A program made the translations under genes and the position numbers. From a candidate division TA06 bacterium SM23_40 (GTDB lineage Bacteria > LJUI01 > SM1-40), in NCBI GenBank assembly GCA_001303705.1, contig LJUI01000139.1, forward strand, positions 1 to 6,579: a stretch of DNA of 6,579 bases. The letters are read 5' to 3'. How positions within the stretch are numbered: position 1 is the stretch's first letter; every line of letters starts with the position of its first letter. Shown in pieces: positions 1-6,463 of this stretch. Below the pieces are notes generated by a model that ran no database searches, was not told the DNA's origin, and saw nothing but the letters and a program-made list of their open reading frames with translations.

Positions 1-377
1 TTCGCTTTCAACACCGCCTCGAGCTGCGGACGGACCTTCGCGTCGACGCTGTTCAGGATCTCTTCGATCCCGGGCTTGTCGTCGTCGCCCTCGCTCTTCT
101 TCGCGGGATAGGGATAGCCGGCGAGGGACGCCAGCATCGAGAAGACGCCTTGCGGGATCTTGCCCTTCTCGACGCCGCCAAGCGCCTTCAGGGCCGTCTT
201 GACAGCCTCGAGATCATCGCCGGCCAGCTTCTCGGCCTTGGCGATCTCCTCGAGCTGCTCCATCAGCTCCTTGGACATACCTTCCTCCGATTTTTGAAAG
301 AGACGTTTTGCGCGGTTGGCCGGGCGCTTGACAGGAGAGAGCTCAAGCACCTCAAGTTCTTCTAGCCATGTGCTCAT
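1..377 (-). CDS. Probable phage head-assembly / scaffold-like protein, N-terminal part (3' end outside window)
   Basis: The frame is open from an ATG at 377 to the window edge, giving 125 codons with no stop. It is missed if only the ATG at 278 is considered. The first 33 residues include ELSPVKRPANRAKRLFQKS, which resembles the short 'EVSLVDRPANRRKFLLxKS' segment that I recall near the start of many phage head-assembly proteins; this is recognition from memory, not a search. After it come a charged helical stretch (MSKELMEQLEEIAKAEKLAG), a segment with GYPYPAKK, an acidic patch (EGDDD), and another helix (EEILNSVDAKVRPQLEAVL). Acidic helical composition and a position after the protease suit a scaffold or prohead component ahead of the capsid gene. 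The ATG at 377 has only a poorly spaced AAGG before it, while the in-frame ATG at 278 follows GGAGG by five bases, so either or both starts may be used. The coding frame is confident, the function only moderately so. Confidence 0.7.
   Translation of the reverse strand, partial: MSTWLEELEVLELSPVKRPANRAKRLFQKSEEGMSKELMEQLEEIAKAEKLAGDDLEAVKTALKALGGVEKGKIPQGVFSMLASLAGYPYPAKKSEGDDDKPGIEEILNSVDAKVRPQLEAVLKA
284..288 (-). promoter_or_regulatory. Strong ribosome binding site before an internal in-frame ATG (278)
   Basis: On the minus strand GGAGG lies five bases before the ATG at 278-276 (GGAGGAAGGTATG). It sits inside the longer reading frame that starts at 377, where it encodes part of SEEG. It may mark the true start of this gene, or a second start giving a protein 33 residues shorter. 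The sequence alone does not decide. Confidence 0.45.
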
Positions 378-410
378 GGCCTTACAGGAAAGTGGATAAG
401 AGATTAAGTG

Positions 411-767
411 TCAAGCAATCAGGAGCACAAATTTTCCGAGCTTCCGCTTGACCTCTCCCAGCGTGGTGTCTGGGGAGAAAATTCTGGCACCATCATTCCC
501 GACGGCGATGAGTTCGCCAGCAAGGCGTGGACGGTCCTTCAGCGGCTCAGCCCGATCGACCAGGGCGAGAATCGCGGATGTCTTCCCCTTGCCATTGCTG
601 AGGCGCCGAGCATCGCGGATGTCCTGTTCGCTCCATGAGAGACGTCGGCGCCTTCCCTCTCCGCTACAAGATGGATTCAGAATGCCCTCGCGAACCCAGA
701 ACTGCAGACGGGATACCGGGATCCCGGTCTGCTCAGAAACTTCTTTTGTCGAATACGCTTCAGTCAC
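411..767 (-). CDS. MerR-like winged-helix DNA-binding protein
   Basis: This is a 118-residue protein beginning with GTG. Residues 5-55 fit a MerR-type HTH: YSTKEVSEQTGIPVSRLQFW gives the helix-turn-helix, REGILNP follows it, an Arg-rich turn (GEGRRRR) takes the place of the wing, and LSWSEQDIRDARRL is the closing helix. Typical MerR regulators use this domain to bind promoter DNA. The C-terminal half (about 60-118) has no Cys cluster for metal sensing and no long dimerisation coiled coil. It ends in a small beta-rich-looking stretch (ELIAVGNDGARIFS, then KFVLLIA), so the effector, if any, is unknown. The GTG lies inside the end of the protease gene (8-base overlap) and is preceded by AAGGTGAT, which can serve as ribosome site. 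Co-transcription with head genes suggests a late regulator or a DNA-binding structural accessory. The fold is fairly sure, the role unknown. Confidence 0.8.
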   Translation of the reverse strand: MTEAYSTKEVSEQTGIPVSRLQFWVREGILNPSCSGEGRRRRLSWSEQDIRDARRLSNGKGKTSAILALVDRAEPLKDRPRLAGELIAVGNDGARIFSPDTTLGEVKRKLGKFVLLIA

Positions 768-1761
768 GGATCACCTTCGCGGCGTAGCCGCCCCACGAGA
801 TTCCGTAATCCCCGTCGATGACCTGCTTCCAAAGCGCCTTGTCCGGATAGTGAATACCGGCGATCCAATCGCCAGGCTCGACGCGCCTGCCATGAAAGGT
901 CTTCACATCGTCTGGTATCAGCAGATTTTCCACAAGTCGAGCTCTGCCATCGATGGGCTGTCCATGCTCAAACTTCAGCTTCTGAGAGTTCATGTAGCCA
1001 TAGCAGCCCTTCTCGATCTCTTCGCGGCTGATTTGATGCCCATGGGTATCCATCATCCCGGGCCGGGCCACGAGGTAATAGGCGATCTGCTTTTCTGGAG
1101 CTGCACAGAGAATCGGGACGAGCGATCGATCTTCATCATCTTCCGATTTCTGCTGCTTCAGCCGGCCAATCACTGCTTTCACGCCGTCGGTGATATCGAT
1201 GGTGCGAAACGAACCCTCCTGGAAATCTCCCGGGTCGCGCTGTCGGACGCGCCAACCGCTGTCTGTTTCGTCGATCCCCGGGTTCGGGCTGAGCTTGAAA
1301 TCGTGGTCCTTGATCCAGGCGCGCACCGATGCCTCGGTGGGGAACTTGTCCTTGTCGAAGATCAGGGTCTGGATCTCGGTCGGATCTGCTCCGGCGTAGG
1401 AGAGAAGCTCGCGCACCTGTTCAGACTTTTCCACGAACCCGCGCCGCTTGGCCTCGCCGTTGATGGTTTCAACTGCCTCTGCGAGCCCCTCGATCTCGTC
1501 GCCGCGTCGTCCAGCCTGTCTGCTCCATCGCGAGAGCGCAGAGCGAATTGCTCGCAGATCGTCATCTGACAGCCCCTTGGCCTTGTCGGCAATCATGGTT
1601 AGGGCGATCTTCTCGAGCGGCGAGATCATCGGAGACCGCCAGGAGGCATCACCGCCGGCCTTCGGAAGCGCCTGTTGGTGAAGCTGTTGATAAACCCATG
1701 ACGGCAGGTTGTCACGTGCTGCCGCCAGGAACCGGCTGAGATATTCTGGCGTCGGGCTCAT
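760..1761 (-). CDS. XkdF-type putative prohead serine protease with N-terminal accessory domains
   Basis: A 333-residue protein. Residues about 215-330 match the XkdF / Peptidase_S78_2 pattern of PBSX-like phages: an opening strand (KQIAYYLVARPG), HQISREEIEKGCYGYM, then H266, the VEN at 277-279, DWIAGIHYPDKALWKQV, and GISWGGYA with Ser322. By analogy with HK97-type proteases, His266 and Ser322 are the candidate catalytic pair; this is inference. Such enzymes cleave scaffold or capsid delta domains during prohead maturation. Residues about 131-200 form a separate module (FDKDKFPTEASVRAWIKDH, DETD, RVRQRDPGDF, SFRTI, GVKAVIG) that I recall from other phage head proteins. Residues about 49-120 are helical (LSDDDLRAIRSALSRW, then AKRRGF). 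The ATG overlaps the previous stop as ATGA, indicating coupling, and the next gene starts inside its last codons. Confident as a phage head protein, fairly confident as a protease. Confidence 0.83.
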   Translation of the reverse strand: MSPTPEYLSRFLAAARDNLPSWVYQQLHQQALPKAGGDASWRSPMISPLEKIALTMIADKAKGLSDDDLRAIRSALSRWSRQAGRRGDEIEGLAEAVETINGEAKRRGFVEKSEQVRELLSYAGADPTEIQTLIFDKDKFPTEASVRAWIKDHDFKLSPNPGIDETDSGWRVRQRDPGDFQEGSFRTIDITDGVKAVIGRLKQQKSEDDEDRSLVPILCAAPEKQIAYYLVARPGMMDTHGHQISREEIEKGCYGYMNSQKLKFEHGQPIDGRARLVENLLIPDDVKTFHGRRVEPGDWIAGIHYPDKALWKQVIDGDYGISWGGYAAKVIRD

Positions 1762-1982
1762 GGCTCTATCTCCAGTTTCGGGACAATGACCAGCCTCGGG
1801 GGCTCATCGATCGGTTTGCGCTCCCCTGCTTCGATCTTTCGTAGCAGTGCACGGGTCTCTTCTGCCCGGGCCTCGAAGAATCCCGCGACGTGCTCCAATT
1901 GCGGGATTGTGAACTTGCCAGCATCCAGGGTCGCAGTCACGACGGCGTACATGATTTCGATTGCCTGTTTCGTCTTGTCCAT
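1758..1982 (-). CDS. Small hypothetical phage protein (74 aa)
   Basis: I do not recognise this protein. The first 50 residues look helical (KTKQAIEIMYAVVTATLDAG, then QLEHVAGFFEARAEETRALLRKIEAGE), and the C-terminus is a short proline- and hydrophobic-rich tail (DEPPRLVIVPKLEIEP). There is no signal peptide, metal motif or clear membrane segment. The chosen start is the ATG at 1982, which overlaps the upstream stop as TGATG and has GGGGGAAG just before it. A GTG at 1985 would add one residue. Its stop overlaps the protease ATG by four bases. Coding is supported by this tight packing and good ribosome site. A small helical accessory of the head or protease is possible, but nothing in the sequence shows it. 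Confidence 0.7.
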   Translation of the reverse strand: MDKTKQAIEIMYAVVTATLDAGKFTIPQLEHVAGFFEARAEETRALLRKIEAGERKPIDEPPRLVIVPKLEIEP

Positions 1983-2431
1983 CACTTCCCCCGCCTGAAT
2001 TGCATGGGTTCAAGTCGCGGGATCTTCTGCTGCTCCGGAGGTGGCGGGGCTGGCTCGGGTGGCGGTCGCTTGGCGGGCTTCGCCGGTCGCTTCTCGCCGC
2101 GAAGCGTGTTCAGCACCTTGGGTCGTGGCCGGCGGGCGCGGGTCTCGGCAAGCTGGCGCTCGAGCTGCTCTGCCTTGGCCTGGAGTGCTCCGGCGCTGAT
2201 CCCGGCCTGGTGACCCTGAAAGAAGATCATCCGTCGGGCGAGCTTCTCGAGCTTCTCGGACTGAGCGTTGATCACGGCTTCCTGCTTGGCTACCCGCTCG
2301 CTGAGCTGCTCAAGCATCCGGTCAACCGCGCCCTCCGCGCTGTCGCCCTTCGAATAGCCCATGGCTGCGGCGATCGCCGCGACCGCGATCACCGTGTTCC
2401 TGATGCCCTCGACGAGCTTGCGCGTGTCCAT
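1982..2431 (-). CDS. Coiled-coil, proline-rich phage protein of unknown function
   Basis: A 149-residue protein with three visible parts. Residues about 10-25 are hydrophobic and Ala-rich (IRNTVIAVAAIAAAMGY), short for a membrane span but possible. Residues about 35-100 are charged helix with likely coiled coil (VDRMLEQLSERVAKQEAVI, then AEQLERQLAETRARR). Residues about 100-149 are basic and proline-rich, with a run around PPPEPAPPPP at 123-132. The ATG at 2431 was preferred because it overlaps the upstream stop as TGATG and has GGGGAG nine bases before it, within a longer AGGAGGGGAG. Upstream in-frame starts (TTG 2476, ATG 2470) would overlap the previous gene by about 40 bases. An N-terminal hydrophobic segment, coiled coil and Pro-rich tail recall inner-membrane spanins, but the position among head genes argues for a virion or assembly factor. 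No family is recognised. Confidence 0.75.
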   Translation of the reverse strand: MDTRKLVEGIRNTVIAVAAIAAAMGYSKGDSAEGAVDRMLEQLSERVAKQEAVINAQSEKLEKLARRMIFFQGHQAGISAGALQAKAEQLERQLAETRARRPRPKVLNTLRGEKRPAKPAKRPPPEPAPPPPEQQKIPRLEPMQFRRGK

Positions 2432-3330
2432 CAGCGTTTTCTCCCCTCCTGGACCAAGACTACCGTGCATCGACAATTGGGGTGACTTGGCGGCGCATCG
2501 ATCTTCTGCCCGTCTCCCGTCGTGAAGGGCTCTCCGATCGGCCTCTGCTGCCCTTGCATCGGAGCACAGATCTCCTCGCTCACTCGATCATCGCCCGCGG
2601 TCAGCCACTCCTGAACGTATCCTTCAGGAAAGGCATCTTCGTCTTTGAGCTGCTGCCAGAGCTGTGCTCGCCCCTGTGAGACAGCAGAGATGCTCTCGGT
2701 TCTTGCGATGGTCCGGGCCCGTTGGCCGATCAAGCGTTCTGAATATTTCTGGGCGCGCTGCTCGATTTTGGCGTAGGGCACGCCCTCCTTTTGAAGCTGG
2801 CCCCAGTAGCGAGACACCGCTGTGCCCTGTCGTTCCGTGAGCCCGAGAGAGCGCCGGATGTCTTTCGCGATCTGCCCTGGGTGTCTTCCCCTGGTGATTC
2901 CGTCCCGCAGCGTGTTGCTGATGGCTGCTCTGGATGTGTCGCTCAGTTGTTTGGCAAGTTCTAGCAGGTGATCATCAACCCATTTCCGAACAGCGGGGCG
3001 CATGGGATCCAGCACGACGATCTTTCCCATCTCTTTTGCTGCAAGTCGCCCGCCGGAGACGAGGCCCTTGTTCAGCTCTTCGCTTAGCCCGCTGGCGATG
3101 GCCTCGATGCCTCCCCCGTTGGTCTTGCGCCAGACGTCCTCGACGGTCGCTGTGTCAAGCATCTTAGCCAATTCGCCGATCGGAACTCGATCCCGGAGGG
3201 AAAGAAGAGCCTTTTTGACGTGCTTGGCAATCTCTCCCTCAACGCGGGCCGCTGCGCCGAAAACGGCTCTTTGCTTCGGGATCAGGCGTTTCTCCAGCGG
3301 GACAAGCGCCGGATGGGCGACAAACGGCAT
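2431..3330 (-). CDS. Minor head / head morphogenesis protein, phage Mu F / SPP1 gp7 family
   Basis: A 299-residue protein. The C-terminal third carries the Phage_Mu_F domain (PF04233 type). Its marks are RARTIARTES at 204-213 followed by AVSQGR, EWLTAGDDRVSEEICAPMQG at 241-260, and PPSHPNCRCTVVL at 280-292. The N-terminal two thirds are mostly helical, including a DGITRGRHPGQIAKDIRR segment (143-160) that commonly precedes this domain. In SPP1 and Mu, relatives bind the portal and are present in few copies in the virion, with roles in head assembly and DNA entry. Gene order fits: the ATG directly abuts the portal stop (TAGATG), and the stop overlaps the next ATG by one base. Cys255, His283, Cys286 and Cys288 could form a metal site, which is inference. 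Family assignment is strong; the exact role in this phage is not shown. Confidence 0.92.
   Translation of the reverse strand: MPFVAHPALVPLEKRLIPKQRAVFGAAARVEGEIAKHVKKALLSLRDRVPIGELAKMLDTATVEDVWRKTNGGGIEAIASGLSEELNKGLVSGGRLAAKEMGKIVVLDPMRPAVRKWVDDHLLELAKQLSDTSRAAISNTLRDGITRGRHPGQIAKDIRRSLGLTERQGTAVSRYWGQLQKEGVPYAKIEQRAQKYSERLIGQRARTIARTESISAVSQGRAQLWQQLKDEDAFPEGYVQEWLTAGDDRVSEEICAPMQGQQRPIGEPFTTGDGQKIDAPPSHPNCRCTVVLVQEGRKR
2441..2450 (-). promoter_or_regulatory. Ribosome binding site deciding the start at 2431
   Basis: The minus strand reads AGGAGGGGAG, with its last base nine bases before the ATG at 2431. It lies within the last codons of the minor head gene. It supports starting the coiled-coil protein at 2431 rather than at the upstream in-frame TTG (2476) or ATG (2470). 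Confidence 0.6.
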
Positions 3331-4638
3331 CTATTCCTTCTCTGGCTCCGGCAGGCTGGCTACCCTCCTCAGATGTCGCTCAAGCTTGTCATCTGGGAAC
3401 AGCTCGGCGCCAGCTCCAGCAATCGCGGTGATGTAGGCCCCCAGCTCGGCCAGGTCCGGACTCTCGATGTCTCCGTGGACAAGGTTTGGATATGGGGCGG
3501 ACCGTCCGTTGATCTCCATCAGGCGCGGAATCGCGTCCCTGTTGAATGTTTCGGCAATGGTGTCACACCATGCCCCGAGAGCGGTGGCGAAGATCTCGGT
3601 TTTCGAGCTGGCAAGAGCGAAGCTTCCGACTTTCTCGTGACCGAGCAGAATGAAGTCGGCGAGCACCGTCATCGCGATTCGCTGGTCATACCGCGTCAGG
3701 ATTTTCGACGTATCGAATTGCTTGGTACCCGCGCTGGAGAGCAGTTTGAGATCATAGAGCAGGTTGCCCCCATCATCATAGACCGCAGGAAAGACCACAC
3801 CGACCTGGCTGTCCATTCTGATGTTCCGGACGATCTTCTGGATCTCTGCGAGAAGGGCTTTCTCTCGCGCACCAGCTCCATCGTAGAGCAGCTCAACCGG
3901 CACCGTGGCGAAGGGGATCCCGCAGATATCGCGCTCGACTCCGATTGCTTCGAACTCCTCGATCCGCTTCTTGAACCACCACGGTCGGTATGCTCCGCGG
4001 AGAACCGAACGCCCTTCGGGATTCCCACGTCGACACGTCGTGCGAAAGTTGATGAACTTTTCGGCTGGGATGGTGACCTCATGAAAATCCGGGGGGGCGA
4101 CCTGCACCACTGCCAGGGTGTCTCCCCCCTCTCCGAATTCCCAGCGATCGATGGTGTCCTGGGCACGAATGGGGAGCCTGCGCCAACCGATCTTCCCGTC
4201 GTCGTGCTGTGAGGAAATCTTCGCTGACATGCCGCGACGGACTTTGTAGACCAGTTCATGAAGCGAGAATCCGAAGGGAAGCATTGTCAGGATCTCGCTG
4301 ACGATTTCGGTGAAGGGGGTGTCCATGTCCCAGAGGCAGGATTCCAGAAACTCCGCATCCCCGACGTGCTCTTTTTCGGTGCCGGCTGGTTCCACGTCCC
4401 ATGAGACCTGGCGAATGAGCATCTCGATCGCGAACAGCATCGAGGAGACGACCGGATCATTCTCAGACATCTCACGGAATGCCTTGAGCCCCCGATCTCC
4501 CTTGAGGGATTGTAGGAATTCCTCGTCAAGACGTCCGCTATATTGCTTCAGCCCGGTCTTCCCGAGCTCACGAGACAGGTTGGCGTTGAGCCGGCTCACT
4601 CCCGCTCCGGTGTCCTCTTGTTTCTTTTTTCGCGGCAT
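3331..4638 (-). CDS. Phage portal protein (Mu gp29 / DUF935-like)
   Basis: A 435-residue protein, within the usual portal size range. The portal is the dodecameric ring at one head vertex through which terminase pumps DNA and to which the neck attaches. Visible marks are ENDPVVSSMLFAIEMLIRQV (59-78), typical of portal N-termini, then FGFSLHELVYK (122-132). Next are GNPEGRSVLRGAYRPWWFKK (205-224) and the EFEAIGVERDICGIP helix region after it, followed by YDQRIAMTVLADFILLG (317-333) and SFALASSKTEIF (339-350), resembling the stem and clip/crown segments of gp29-like portals. It starts 17 bases after the terminase stop with AGAGG five bases before the ATG, the clearest independent ribosome site in the cluster. 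Its position between terminase and a Mu F-like protein is the standard order. The portal role is confident; assignment to gp29/DUF935 rather than another portal family is less so. Confidence 0.9.
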   Translation of the reverse strand: MPRKKKQEDTGAGVSRLNANLSRELGKTGLKQYSGRLDEEFLQSLKGDRGLKAFREMSENDPVVSSMLFAIEMLIRQVSWDVEPAGTEKEHVGDAEFLESCLWDMDTPFTEIVSEILTMLPFGFSLHELVYKVRRGMSAKISSQHDDGKIGWRRLPIRAQDTIDRWEFGEGGDTLAVVQVAPPDFHEVTIPAEKFINFRTTCRRGNPEGRSVLRGAYRPWWFKKRIEEFEAIGVERDICGIPFATVPVELLYDGAGAREKALLAEIQKIVRNIRMDSQVGVVFPAVYDDGGNLLYDLKLLSSAGTKQFDTSKILTRYDQRIAMTVLADFILLGHEKVGSFALASSKTEIFATALGAWCDTIAETFNRDAIPRLMEINGRSAPYPNLVHGDIESPDLAELGAYITAIAGAGAELFPDDKLERHLRRVASLPEPEKE

Positions 4639-4643
4639 ATTCG

Positions 4644-4648
4644 CCTCT
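4644..4648 (-). promoter_or_regulatory. Ribosome binding site of the portal gene
   Basis: The minus strand has AGAGG five bases before the portal ATG at 4638, in the 17-base gap after the terminase stop. This supports that start and lets the portal be translated without coupling to the terminase. Confidence 0.55.
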
Positions 4649-4655
4649 GGGTGGG

Positions 4656-6080
4656 TTAAGAGACGGTACTAAAGGGGCTCGCGCCGGTCAAGTCCGGGAG
4701 CTTGATATCACCCATCGCCGCAGCCCTGCTGTCATCCAGATCGGATAGTGCCTGACTCATGGCATCCACCTGGTCATCATTCGCAGAGGACGGGAAGGTT
4801 GTCACCTCGTCGATGAATTCGGCAACCCATGGGTAAAGCTTCGGATTCGGGATCCAGACATTGCCTGACTCCCAGAGCGGGGCAACGGCCTGCGCCCTTG
4901 CTTCCTTACTGCCCTTGGGGTTCACCGCAATCAATCCGGGGATCTGAGATTTCAGTGCGGAAATGATTGCCGGTCCATTCGCCTTGTCTTCGACAAGCTT
5001 TCTTCGCGCCTCGGGCCACCGCTGAGAAAGCGGAGGGATCGCGTGAAGGGTTGCGACAAAATCAAGGCGATCTCGTCGCTGATCGAGCAGATAGTAGTTT
5101 CCGCTCACTGCACCCCAGATCTGGCCCACCACGAAGCTCGAAGAGTCAGCGTCTTTGAAGCTCATATCCCAGCTCTGGATTATTCTGTCAAATCGATCTG
5201 GCAGAGCATCCCAGTAGCGAAGCCACTCCTCCTTGAAAATCGTTCCTTCCGCTGGCCGCGGGCGTTGTTGGAACATCCCGGCCCAGACCCGTTCGCCCAC
5301 CGCCTTGCGCCGAAGCATCAGTTCCTTCTCGCTGAATCGGTGCTCGCAAAGCGGAGCTCCGATCTTGCGCCCAAGGGGATCGTTGTCTTCTGCTATCGCC
5401 GGAAGCTTGATTAGCTTCCACGGGTCAGAGTGCTCTTTGAGAAGCCAACCCGCGAGGTCAGCCTGGTGCCAGCGAGTTTGGATTAGGATCATCGTCGCGT
5501 TCTCTTGGGCGCGGGTGTAGAACGTGGACTGGAACCACTCGAGAACCCTGCGCCGGTAGGTGACCGATTGCGCCTGTTCCCAGTTCTTGAAGGGATCGTC
5601 GATGATCATCAGATGGCCGGGATAGCCAGTGATCGCGCCCCCGACGCCTGCAGCGATGAGCCCGCCCCCATGGGCCGTGTACCAGCGGCTTGCGGCTCGC
5701 ACGTCCTGGCGGGCCTTCGTCAGCAGCTGTTGTCGGCTGGAGAAGGTGTCTCGAATTTTTCTTCCCCAGTGAGCCGCAAGCTTTGCTTCATGCGAGGTGA
5801 TGATGACCCAGTGCTCCGGAAACGCCTCGAGGTACCAGGTGGGAAGCCAGTGAGAGAGCAGGGAGCTCTTTCCGTGCTGCGGTGGCATGTTGATGATCCA
5901 CCGGCCGCGGTCGAGCCCGCCAGCGAGTTGCTCGGAAATGTAGACCAGATGATCGAACGGCCACCACATCTTACGGGAAAGATGATGTGCAAATCCGTGG
6001 AGGGTGACGCGCCAGTCCTGCGGGCTACGCCGCCGAACCGTTCCCGCTTCCGGTCTTGCTCGCTGTCTTTTTCTTGCCAC
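4656..6080 (-). CDS. terL: Terminase large subunit (packaging ATPase and nuclease)
   Basis: A 474-residue protein, the motor that drives DNA into the prohead and cuts the concatemer. The ATPase domain has Walker A MPPQHGKSS (65-73), Walker B LMIIDD (157-162) and the coupling motif region MILIQTRWHQADLAGWL (197-213). The RNase H-like nuclease domain has its three acidic positions in QSWDMSF (Asp305), VEDKANG (Asp365) and NDDQVDAM (Asp435/436/439). All catalytic features are present, so the gene looks intact. The pattern MPPxHGKS with QTRWH and a late DDQVDA is typical of the terminase family often named TIGR01630 or Terminase_6. The start is a GTG at 6080, 56 bases inside the small terminase gene, with only a weak GGTGAT before it. 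The next ATG is codon 38, which would leave a short N-terminus, so the GTG or another non-ATG start is preferred. The stop is followed by a 17-base gap to the portal. Confidence 0.96.
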   Translation of the reverse strand: MARKRQRARPEAGTVRRRSPQDWRVTLHGFAHHLSRKMWWPFDHLVYISEQLAGGLDRGRWIINMPPQHGKSSLLSHWLPTWYLEAFPEHWVIITSHEAKLAAHWGRKIRDTFSSRQQLLTKARQDVRAASRWYTAHGGGLIAAGVGGAITGYPGHLMIIDDPFKNWEQAQSVTYRRRVLEWFQSTFYTRAQENATMILIQTRWHQADLAGWLLKEHSDPWKLIKLPAIAEDNDPLGRKIGAPLCEHRFSEKELMLRRKAVGERVWAGMFQQRPRPAEGTIFKEEWLRYWDALPDRFDRIIQSWDMSFKDADSSSFVVGQIWGAVSGNYYLLDQRRDRLDFVATLHAIPPLSQRWPEARRKLVEDKANGPAIISALKSQIPGLIAVNPKGSKEARAQAVAPLWESGNVWIPNPKLYPWVAEFIDEVTTFPSSANDDQVDAMSQALSDLDDSRAAAMGDIKLPDLTGASPFSTVS

Positions 6081-6462
6081 CGATCACCAGGCGCATCTGT
6101 TCTCGAATCCCGCTGTCCTCTTCATTCGCATCGAAAATGGGCTCCCGGGCGAGCGTGCGTCCGAACTCGGAATGATAGCGGCGCTCGAGCAACCACGCTG
6201 CGGCCTGCCAGTGTGTTTTTGCTGCGATGCGGATAATGGCGAGAAGCTCGGTAACGCCGTCGCTTTCGGCTTCCTTCACTGCTGCGCGGAATGTGCCGTA
6301 GATACTGCCCGGATCCTTCTCGCCCTTGTCCAGCCAGCGGTTGAGGGTGGAATGGTCGATGCCGCCACGCTGGGCCGCCATCTTGTAGGGCATCTGGAGG
6401 CGGATCGCTTCACAGATCCGCTCTTGGACTTCTGGAGTGAGCTTGCTCTTGCGTCCTGCCAT
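6025..6462 (-). CDS. terS: Terminase small subunit (DNA-recognition)
   Basis: A 145-residue protein, probably the oligomeric DNA-binding partner that recognises viral DNA and loads the large terminase. The N-terminus (about 8-47) is a helix-turn-helix: LTPEVQERICEAIRLQMPYK, then AAQRGGIDHSTLNRWLDKGE. The middle has a Y-x-x-F-R-A helix (55-75) and the characteristic HWQAAAWLLERRYHSEFGR (84-102), seen in many phage small terminases. The tail is basic and Ser/Gly-rich (GGKKKTASKTGSGNGSAA), plausible for contact with DNA or the large subunit. The ATG lies one base after the methyltransferase stop (TAGGATG), with only a weak AAGTAGG as ribosome site, suggesting translation depends on the upstream gene. 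Its end overlaps the large-subunit start by 56 bases. Identity is supported by both motifs and position. Confidence 0.9.
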   Translation of the reverse strand: MAGRKSKLTPEVQERICEAIRLQMPYKMAAQRGGIDHSTLNRWLDKGEKDPGSIYGTFRAAVKEAESDGVTELLAIIRIAAKTHWQAAAWLLERRYHSEFGRTLAREPIFDANEEDSGIREQMRLVIGGKKKTASKTGSGNGSAA

Positions 6463-6463
6463 C

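Noticed and set aside
386-414. Perfect TTGACA on the minus strand at 414-409, as a promoter for the last gene
   Set aside because: At 17 bases spacing the -10 position reads TTTCCT, and the best TATAAT-like hexamer (TGTAAG) is at 22 bases. No convincing -10 or MerR-type dyad was found, and TTGACA overlaps the MerR-like gene's stop codon by chance.
448-1569. Long plus-strand open frame (373 codons) opposite the protease and MerR-like genes
   Set aside because: It lies wholly antisense to well-supported genes, its residue pattern shows no recognisable domain, and long antisense frames are common in GC-rich DNA.
1982-2431. Spanin (Rz-like) assignment for the coiled-coil protein
   Set aside because: The hydrophobic stretch is short and Ala-rich, no Rz1-like lipoprotein frame was noticed, and no endolysin or holin is nearby.
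1982-2476. Longer version of the coiled-coil protein starting at 2476 or 2470
   Set aside because: It needs a TTG, or an ATG about 40 bases inside the previous gene, whereas ATG 2431 has a good ribosome site and the TGATG junction also seen at the next gene.
3220-4212. Plus-strand open frame of 330 codons opposite the portal gene
   Set aside because: It is antisense to the portal, whose motifs are clear, and its translation shows no coherent domain.
5505-6236. Plus-strand open frame of 243 codons opposite the terminase genes
   Set aside because: The minus strand encodes complete Walker and nuclease motifs here; the plus frame is low-complexity and domain-free.
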